A stretch of 64,000 nt of DNA from Mesobacillus jeotgali (GTDB taxonomy: Bacteria; Bacillota; Bacilli; Bacillales; Cytobacillaceae). The position numbers and the translations under genes are program-made. Where the stretch lies: contig NZ_CP025025.1 in assembly GCF_002874535.1 (NCBI RefSeq), forward strand, positions 4,273,353-4,337,352, written 5' to 3'. This document shows positions 59,660-64,000 of this stretch, in pieces (position 1 is the stretch's first letter; each line of letters opens with the position of its first letter). Under the pieces are notes generated by a model that was not told where the DNA came from, did no database searches, and saw only the letters and a list, made by a program, of their open reading frames with translations.

Positions 59660-59880
59660 GTTCTTCACCCCTTATCTGGTAATTCATCTCCGGGCTCCGC
59701 TGCAACTATCGACTTCTTTCCGGCCATCAATGGTGCGATGGGATTGAAAGACTGGCTTAAACTTGCAAGCTGCTAAAACTCTATATTCGGCTCAAATCAC
59801 GAACCTTATATTAAAAAAACATTCCACTATGCAAAAAGGGATAATACCCCTATGCCTTTAATGTACTGGAAATTACATGG

Positions 59881-59904
59881 TTGTAACCGTTTCAATTGTT
59901 ACAA
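59881..59904. promoter_or_regulatory. Inverted repeat upstream of fdhD and pdxK
   Basis: TTGTAAC-N10-GTTACAA, a perfect 7-bp dyad, in the 556-nt gap between divergent fdhD and pdxK. On the minus strand the right arm overlaps a poor -35-like TTACAA. It does not match Fnr (TGTGA-N6-TCACA) or Rex consensus. No other gene is visible in this gap. Confidence 0.4.
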
Positions 59905-60113
59905 TAATATAGATGAAAATTGTCTAATTCTTTACAAATCCTTAAGTTGAGATTTTCCACTTACGAAAAATCTATTAGTGGGTCAATTTTCACAATACCC
60001 ATCCTAAATGAATTTATTTTTTCCCTCAGTAACTTTCATCACGCCAAAGTCCTAATGCCACAAAATCGTCAAAAGTTAATATTATCCATACGAACATCCT
60101 TCAAATCAATTCT

Positions 60114-60141
60114 TTGTCTAAATCTATAGAATTGGTATAAT
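60114..60141 (+). promoter_or_regulatory. pdxK: Candidate SigA promoter of pdxK
   Basis: TTGTCT (60114-60119), 16 bp, TATAAT (60136-60141) with an extended TTGG before it. About 75 nt before the start codon. Confidence 0.55.
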
Positions 60142-60215
60142 CATAAGAAAGTGATGAAGCTGACATGCCTTGTGCTGATAAGGCAGTCGCTATTCTTATA
60201 ATGGAGGTAGTATAG

Positions 60216-61040
60216 ATGAGTTTGAAAAAGGTGTTAACAATCGCAGGTTCAGATACAAGCGGCGGCGCTGGCATCCAGGCTGACCTTAAAACCTTTCAGG
60301 AGCTAGGCGTTTATGGAATGACTGCTCTAACTACGGTCGTGACTATGGACCCTAAAAATCACTGGCACCATGAAGTATTCCCACAGCCAGTTGAGCTCGT
60401 CGAAAAGCAGCTTGAAACGATTCTTTCCGTTGGAATAGATGCAATGAAAACAGGTATGCTCGGAACGGTTGAGATCATCGAGCTATCTGCACGCAAAATT
60501 GATGAGCATAAATTGGACAGAGTGGTAATCGACCCTGTAATGGTATGTAAAGGGGAAGATGAAGTCTTGATGCCTGAAAACACAGATGCCATGAGAGAAC
60601 TGCTATTGCCAAGAGCAACAGTCGTCACACCGAACCTGTTCGAAGCATGGCAGCTGGCACAAACCGGACCAATTCGTACAATCGATGACATGAAGGAAGC
60701 AGCGGCGAAAATCCATGATCTAGGCGCGAAGAACGTCATGATCAAGGGCGGAAACAAGCTGAACCATGAAAAGGCTGTAGACCTTCTTTATGATGGAAAG
60801 GACTTCACTCTTTTCGAATCTGAAAAAGTCCAAACAAGCTATACGCACGGCGCAGGCTGCACATTCGCTTCCGCCATCACTGCACAGCTGGCAAAAGGCA
60901 AAACAGTCCCTGAAGCATTGGAAGTGGCTAAAGGCTTCATCACCGAAGCTATCAAGCACGGCTTCAGGCTGAACGAATACGTAGGCCCAACCGCTCACCT
61001 GGCGTACAACAAATACGCAGGCGGCAACCGCGGAGAATAA
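60216..61040 (+). CDS. pdxK: Pyridoxine/hydroxymethylpyrimidine kinase (PdxK/ThiD family)
   Basis: 274-aa ribokinase-fold kinase. TIAGSDTSGGAGIQADLKTF (8-27) and the anion hole with Cys in HGAGCTFASA (about 213). B. subtilis PdxK (ywdB) is of this ThiD-like type and phosphorylates pyridoxine and pyridoxal; the adjacent ywd genes favour pdxK over thiD. No TPP riboswitch was evident upstream. Confidence 0.9.
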   Translation: MSLKKVLTIAGSDTSGGAGIQADLKTFQELGVYGMTALTTVVTMDPKNHWHHEVFPQPVELVEKQLETILSVGIDAMKTGMLGTVEIIELSARKIDEHKLDRVVIDPVMVCKGEDEVLMPENTDAMRELLLPRATVVTPNLFEAWQLAQTGPIRTIDDMKEAAAKIHDLGAKNVMIKGGNKLNHEKAVDLLYDGKDFTLFESEKVQTSYTHGAGCTFASAITAQLAKGKTVPEALEVAKGFITEAIKHGFRLNEYVGPTAHLAYNKYAGGNRGE

Positions 61041-61050
61041 ATGAAAAACA

Positions 61051-61076
61051 AAAAGGATGGCGGCCGCCATCCTTTT
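61051..61076. terminator. Bidirectional terminator between pdxK and the DUF2512 gene
   Basis: Perfect 26-bp palindrome centred on GGCGGCCGCC with A4 and T5 flanks. Confidence 0.85.
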
Positions 61077-61094
61077 TATTATGGAAACATTTAT

Positions 61095-61451
61095 TTATAT
61101 CTTCCGATTAATCCGAAGCACCCGATCTGCCATATAACTATGAAAGAACCATTCTCCAGAAGCGATCAATACTGAGGCAAAAAGAGCTGCAAAAACAATT
61201 CCATCCGTCTGCTCGAACAACATTAATCCAAGTCCCCATATCACGAAAAATGATAGGGCAAGATCAGCAAGTGAAGCGGTAAGATTGCTTGTTTTAGGAA
61301 GAATGAACAAGTCACCGGCAAGATAGGAAATCGCTCCAAGTACGAGAGTGATGACAAGAATATCGCCTAACCCTGCAAAACTACCCAATAATAGAAGAAG
61401 AACAGCAAATGTCATGATGCCTTTTATCAATATTGCCTTTGCGTGATTCAT
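61095..61451 (-). CDS. DUF2512 membrane protein (YndM-like)
   Basis: 118 aa with four hydrophobic segments, GDILVITLVLGAISYLAGDL and WGLGLMLFEQT. DUF2512 family; function unknown. Good AAGGAGG ribosome site. The gap to yojF (61452-61721) shows only AT-rich promoter-like DNA. Confidence 0.75.
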   Translation of the reverse strand: MNHAKAILIKGIMTFAVLLLLLGSFAGLGDILVITLVLGAISYLAGDLFILPKTSNLTASLADLALSFFVIWGLGLMLFEQTDGIVFAALFASVLIASGEWFFHSYMADRVLRINRKI

Positions 61452-61721
61452 AAGTTCCCTCCTTTTTCTCCACTATTTCCATTTACATTCCTGATTAAAC
61501 ACTTTATGTAAAATCATCATTTTTGCCCACTTTTTAAATTAGAATTTCTTAATATTTTGTAAAGGTATGAGAAAGAAACCTTACTAAATTCTTTTCAGGC
61601 GTACATTTCGCTTTCAGAAGGAATTTTTAGTAATATAGATATTATTGAATTACAACATAGCAGGCCATTCATTCGGCTATCATAAACTGAAAACTTCTAA
61701 GCCCGGGAAGGAGGAACAAAG

Positions 61722-62069
61722 ATGGATCCCGTGATTTTATCAGAAGTCCAGGAAGCCCTGGACCGTTTTAAAGAAAGAGAAGTCTATATCCATTTAGAAA
61801 CAACTAATGGAGCGTACGCATCCCACAACAACGAGTCATTCTTCTCATCAGGCGCGTATATCCGCAATGCGAAGGTAACCTATGAACGCGCGAAGATTAC
61901 TGGTGAAGGTCCATTTCGGACAGGTTTGAAGATACCTCTTGGCTGGGTGTACGCTGAGGGAATCACACACTTCGAAATTGATGATAAAGGAAGACTGTTG
62001 CTTGCCGGTCATGATTTTAACGGAAAGCTTGCCGTCGCCCTTGAGATAAGCGAAACACCGTTCGAATAA
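61722..62069 (+). CDS. yojF: YojF family protein (DUF1806)
   Basis: 115 aa with YIHLETTNGAYASH and GLKIPLGWVYAEG, the YojF fold. Adjacent to bshB2 as in B. subtilis (37-nt gap), suggesting a role linked to bacillithiol, unproven. Confidence 0.85.
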   Translation: MDPVILSEVQEALDRFKEREVYIHLETTNGAYASHNNESFFSSGAYIRNAKVTYERAKITGEGPFRTGLKIPLGWVYAEGITHFEIDDKGRLLLAGHDFNGKLAVALEISETPFE

Positions 62070-62106
62070 GTTATTCAAGGACTGGCTGAAAGGAGAGATT
62101 TTTACG

Positions 62107-62775
62107 ATGGAAAAAGAAAGGCATGTACTTGTCGTTTTCCCTCATCCTGATGATGAGGCATTCGGTGTTTCCGGAACAATTGCCTCCCATGTTAACATGG
62201 GAACGCCTGTCACATACGCTTGTTTGACACTCGGACAGATGGGACGGAATATGGGGAATCCCCCGTTCGCAAACCGGGAAAACCTCCCTGCAATACGTAA
62301 AAAGGAACTGAAGGACGCAGCGCGCGCGATGGGCATTAATGATTTGCGCATGCTCGGGTTCCGTGACAAGACGATTGAGTTCGAGGATGAGAATATGCTG
62401 TCCAATCTCATGTCATCATTGATCACAGAATTGAACCCTTCGCTCGTGATCACCTTCTATCCTGGTTACTCCGTCCACCCGGATCACGAGGCAACCGGTG
62501 CAGCTGTAGTGCGAGCAGTTGAAAAAATCCCCGAGGCAGACAGGCCGAAGCTTCATTGCGTCGCGTTCTCACGAAATTGTGTCGAAGAGCTTGGCGAGCC
62601 GGATATCGTTTATGATATAAGTGCTGTTGCGGACATCAAGCTTGATGCAATCCGTGCACACCGCTCCCAGACTGAGCTGATGCTTGAAGAAATGGCTGAT
62701 AAACTGAAGGAAAAGGACCCAAAAACGTTGGCTTGGATTAACAATGAACGCTTCTGGACATATAAGTTTTCCTGA
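62107..62775 (+). CDS. bshB2: Bacillithiol biosynthesis deacetylase BshB2
   Basis: 222-aa LmbE/PIG-L zinc deacetylase removing acetyl from GlcNAc-malate. HPDDEAFGVSG (zinc ligands and catalytic Asp, about 13) and VHPDHEATG (about 123). Complete. Confidence 0.92.
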   Translation: MEKERHVLVVFPHPDDEAFGVSGTIASHVNMGTPVTYACLTLGQMGRNMGNPPFANRENLPAIRKKELKDAARAMGINDLRMLGFRDKTIEFEDENMLSNLMSSLITELNPSLVITFYPGYSVHPDHEATGAAVVRAVEKIPEADRPKLHCVAFSRNCVEELGEPDIVYDISAVADIKLDAIRAHRSQTELMLEEMADKLKEKDPKTLAWINNERFWTYKFS

Positions 62776-62777
62776 TA

Positions 62778-62803
62778 AAACCCACCTTAATTAGGTGGGT
62801 TTT
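62778..62803. terminator. Terminator of bshB2
   Basis: AAACCCACCT / AGGTGGGTTT stem followed by T4 on the plus strand; A-run on the other side suits the convergent gene. Confidence 0.8.
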
Positions 62804-63139
62804 TCATTTTCGTTCATAGACTCCCTCAATCATCAAGCCTTTTACGAACACCACTTCGTTTGAAGATTCACCCTTAATACTCCAAACAGATTCCTTAAAT
62901 CCAAAAAACTTGCTATTATCTGTTTTGCCAATCAACTTGTCAATCTCAAAGTTTCTTTCCCCATTTAAATAAAACTTCTTATGGGTGTCATAACCGGTAT
63001 GAAATTCTTTGTTTTTGTAAACCAGACTGCCAGCACCATTAGTTGTATACACATCTAAATTTGCATCATAGATGAAAAGGATACTAACCAATAGCAATGG
63101 AGCCAGTATCAGGATTAATCTTTTCTTCTTTTTAAACAA
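62804..63139 (-). CDS. Unknown single-pass membrane protein
   Basis: About 111 aa. Lys-rich N-terminus (KKKKR), one hydrophobic helix (about 8-23), then a soluble domain (YTTNGAGSLVYKNKEFHTGY...). I do not recognise it. Start uncertain: a TTG at 63139 has AGGAAG upstream; the frame is open to a TTG at 63202 with poor signals. Confidence 0.5.
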   Translation of the reverse strand: MFKKKKRLILILAPLLLVSILFIYDANLDVYTTNGAGSLVYKNKEFHTGYDTHKKFYLNGERNFEIDKLIGKTDNSKFFGFKESVWSIKGESSNEVVFVKGLMIEGVYERK

Positions 63140-63344
63140 ACGACCACTTCCTGCTTCACACTGTTTTTTTAAAAAAAGAGGCTCATAGACAAATTCCACC
63201 AAAACCCCATAAAAACCTTTTTGTCGTTCTTTTTTCTTTACCCTTCTTTTTATTTCTTATATCCTTCTTCTACCCATTACTTTAGAGCACTTCATAAATT
63301 TGACACATCCTGTTCATATACCTTTCACAAATCCCCACTTGTAA

Positions 63345-63388
63345 TGTGAACTGCATCACACTTTCTACACCTTGTTCCAAGTTACGAT
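63345..63388 (+). promoter_or_regulatory. Fnr-dependent promoter of the cytochrome c gene
   Basis: TGTGA-ACTGCA-TCACA (63345-63360) is a perfect Fnr box. A -10-like TACGAT at 63383-63388 predicts a start near 63394, which places the box centre at -41.5, the standard position for class II activation. No -35 is needed. Confidence 0.75.
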
Positions 63389-63418
63389 GTTAGTGAAATT
63401 CATTCAATAAAGGGGGTA

Positions 63419-63877
63419 ATGAAGTCCATGCAAAAAGCTTTAATCAGTTTTATTATTAGCGCTCTGATTGGTCTTGGACTCGGTTACATTGCATTCGATG
63501 TTATCGGCGGAAGCAATGGAGCTACTGAAAACGCTTCCAAAGAAGCAGACACTTCTAAACCGCAGAGTGACAACAAACAAGAGGAGAAGGATGACCAGCC
63601 TGCTGCTGAAACAGTTTCCGCAGATGAAAACATTTTAACATCCAAGGGCTGCCTTAGCTGCCATTCTGTATCTTCTTTAAATCTCACTGGCGGTGCAACT
63701 GGCCCAGATTTATCAAAGGCATTCGAGAATGTTGAAGGAAAGCATGGCAAGCCAATCGATCAGTTCTTAAAAGAGCCTACCTCAGCAGTCATGTCAGGTG
63801 TAATTGGCGGCAATCCACTTTCTGAACAAGAAATTTCAGAAGTAGTAAAACTTCTTGAGGAAGCCTCAAAAAAATAA
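63419..63877 (+). CDS. Membrane-anchored small c-type cytochrome
   Basis: 152 aa (149 if the inner ATG at 63428 is used; it has better spacing from AAGGGGG). One N-terminal helix (about 6-28), an Asp/Glu/Gln linker (33-65), then a monohaem domain with CLSCH and a likely Met ligand in AVMSGV. Located outside the membrane. An Fnr promoter and the next exported gene suggest a role in anaerobic respiration, for instance electron supply to nitrous oxide reductase (hypothesis). Confidence 0.85.
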   Translation: MKSMQKALISFIISALIGLGLGYIAFDVIGGSNGATENASKEADTSKPQSDNKQEEKDDQPAAETVSADENILTSKGCLSCHSVSSLNLTGGATGPDLSKAFENVEGKHGKPIDQFLKEPTSAVMSGVIGGNPLSEQEISEVVKLLEEASKK

Positions 63878-63896
63878 ACAAGGTGGTGCAAAGTAG

Positions 63897-64000
63897 ATGA
63901 AAAAATGGATTCCAATTGCCACGGGACTCGCTACCGGGCTCCTTGCTGCAACGGTTTTCTTTGCTGATTTTTCTCCTGGAGACCGAAATGAAGCAATAGC
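63897..64000 (+). CDS. Start of an exported protein, cut by the window end
   Basis: 34 codons visible: MKKWIPIATGLATGLLAATV then FFADFSPGDRNEAIA, a positively charged start and a hydrophobic segment that could be a Sec signal or anchor. AAGGTGGTG ribosome site, 19 nt after the cytochrome gene, so same operon. Identity not determinable; nosZ is one possibility given the Fnr-controlled cytochrome. Confidence 0.6.
   Translation, partial: MKKWIPIATGLATGLLAATVFFADFSPGDRNEAI

Noticed and set aside
59881-59904. Fnr or Rex box for the formate dehydrogenase operon
   Set aside because: The dyad TTGTAAC-N10-GTTACAA lacks the TGTGA-N6-TCACA or TTGTGA-N6-TCACAA pattern, so neither name is justified.
59920-60129. 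69-codon open frame in the fdhD-pdxK gap
   Set aside because: AT-rich, lacks a ribosome site and resembles no family; treated as non-coding.

Overview
The window comes from a low-to-mid-GC, endospore-forming member of the Bacillaceae. The evidence is the gene order spo0F-fbaA-transaldolase-murA-glpX-rho-rpmE, which follows the ywj region of Bacillus subtilis; the ywi/ywh/ywg/ywf/ywd block that follows; sporulation genes (spo0F, rsfA, gerQ, pbpG); bacillithiol synthesis (bshB2); and strong Shine-Dalgarno sites throughout. Assignment to a genus near Mesobacillus/Bacillus is inference.

Layout. 1-10.9 kb: housekeeping genes (rpmE partial, rho, glpX, murA, tal, fbaA, spo0F, a DUF2529 gene, pyrG, rpoE, a small membrane protein). 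The pyrG leader carries the elements of CTP-sensing attenuation, and spo0F has a SigH-type promoter with a Spo0A box. 11.2-22.4 kb: a fatty-acid module reading leftward: thiolase, 3-hydroxyacyl-CoA dehydrogenase, two acyl-CoA dehydrogenases, a TetR regulator and the fused mutase IcmF. It is preceded by fadF, whose promoter contains a FadR-like box; a catabolite (cre) site lies ahead of the thiolase. 22.8-26.3 kb: cardiolipin-synthase-like gene, uvsE, M48 peptidase. 26.4-46.7 kb: argS, ywiB, a DUF1540 gene, a short-chain fatty-acid transporter, speB/speE, pbpG, ywhD/C/B, ywgA, ywfO, rsfA, lipL, pta, hemQ, gerQ, ywdK, ywdI, ung. 46.8 kb: a stress gene with a SigB-type promoter.

47.3-59.7 kb: one leftward block holding fdhD, a formate dehydrogenase (fdnG-fdnH-fdnI), fdhE and molybdenum-cofactor genes (mobA, moeA, a MoeA-binding-protein fusion, moaE, moaD, moeB). 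fdnG is interrupted by an in-frame TGA at the selenocysteine position of the family, followed at the correct distance by a bacterial SECIS hairpin with a bulged U and a GGUCU loop, so it is read here as one 994-residue selenoprotein gene. This system assembles an exported respiratory formate dehydrogenase. Genes for the selenocysteine machinery (selA, selB, selC, selD) and for moaA/moaC are not in the window.

60.2-64 kb: pdxK, a DUF2512 gene, yojF-bshB2, an unknown membrane protein, then a small c-type cytochrome under a near-ideal Fnr-type promoter and the start of another exported protein, suggesting an anaerobic respiration operon continuing past the edge.

The intergenic DNA is unusually structured. 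Three tandem arrays unrelated in overall sequence share an exact 52-bp period, two more have a 20-21-bp period, and two families of MITE-like palindromic elements are dispersed (four copies of one, including one with a nested 120-bp insert; two of the other). A parS-like site lies at 45.7 kb.
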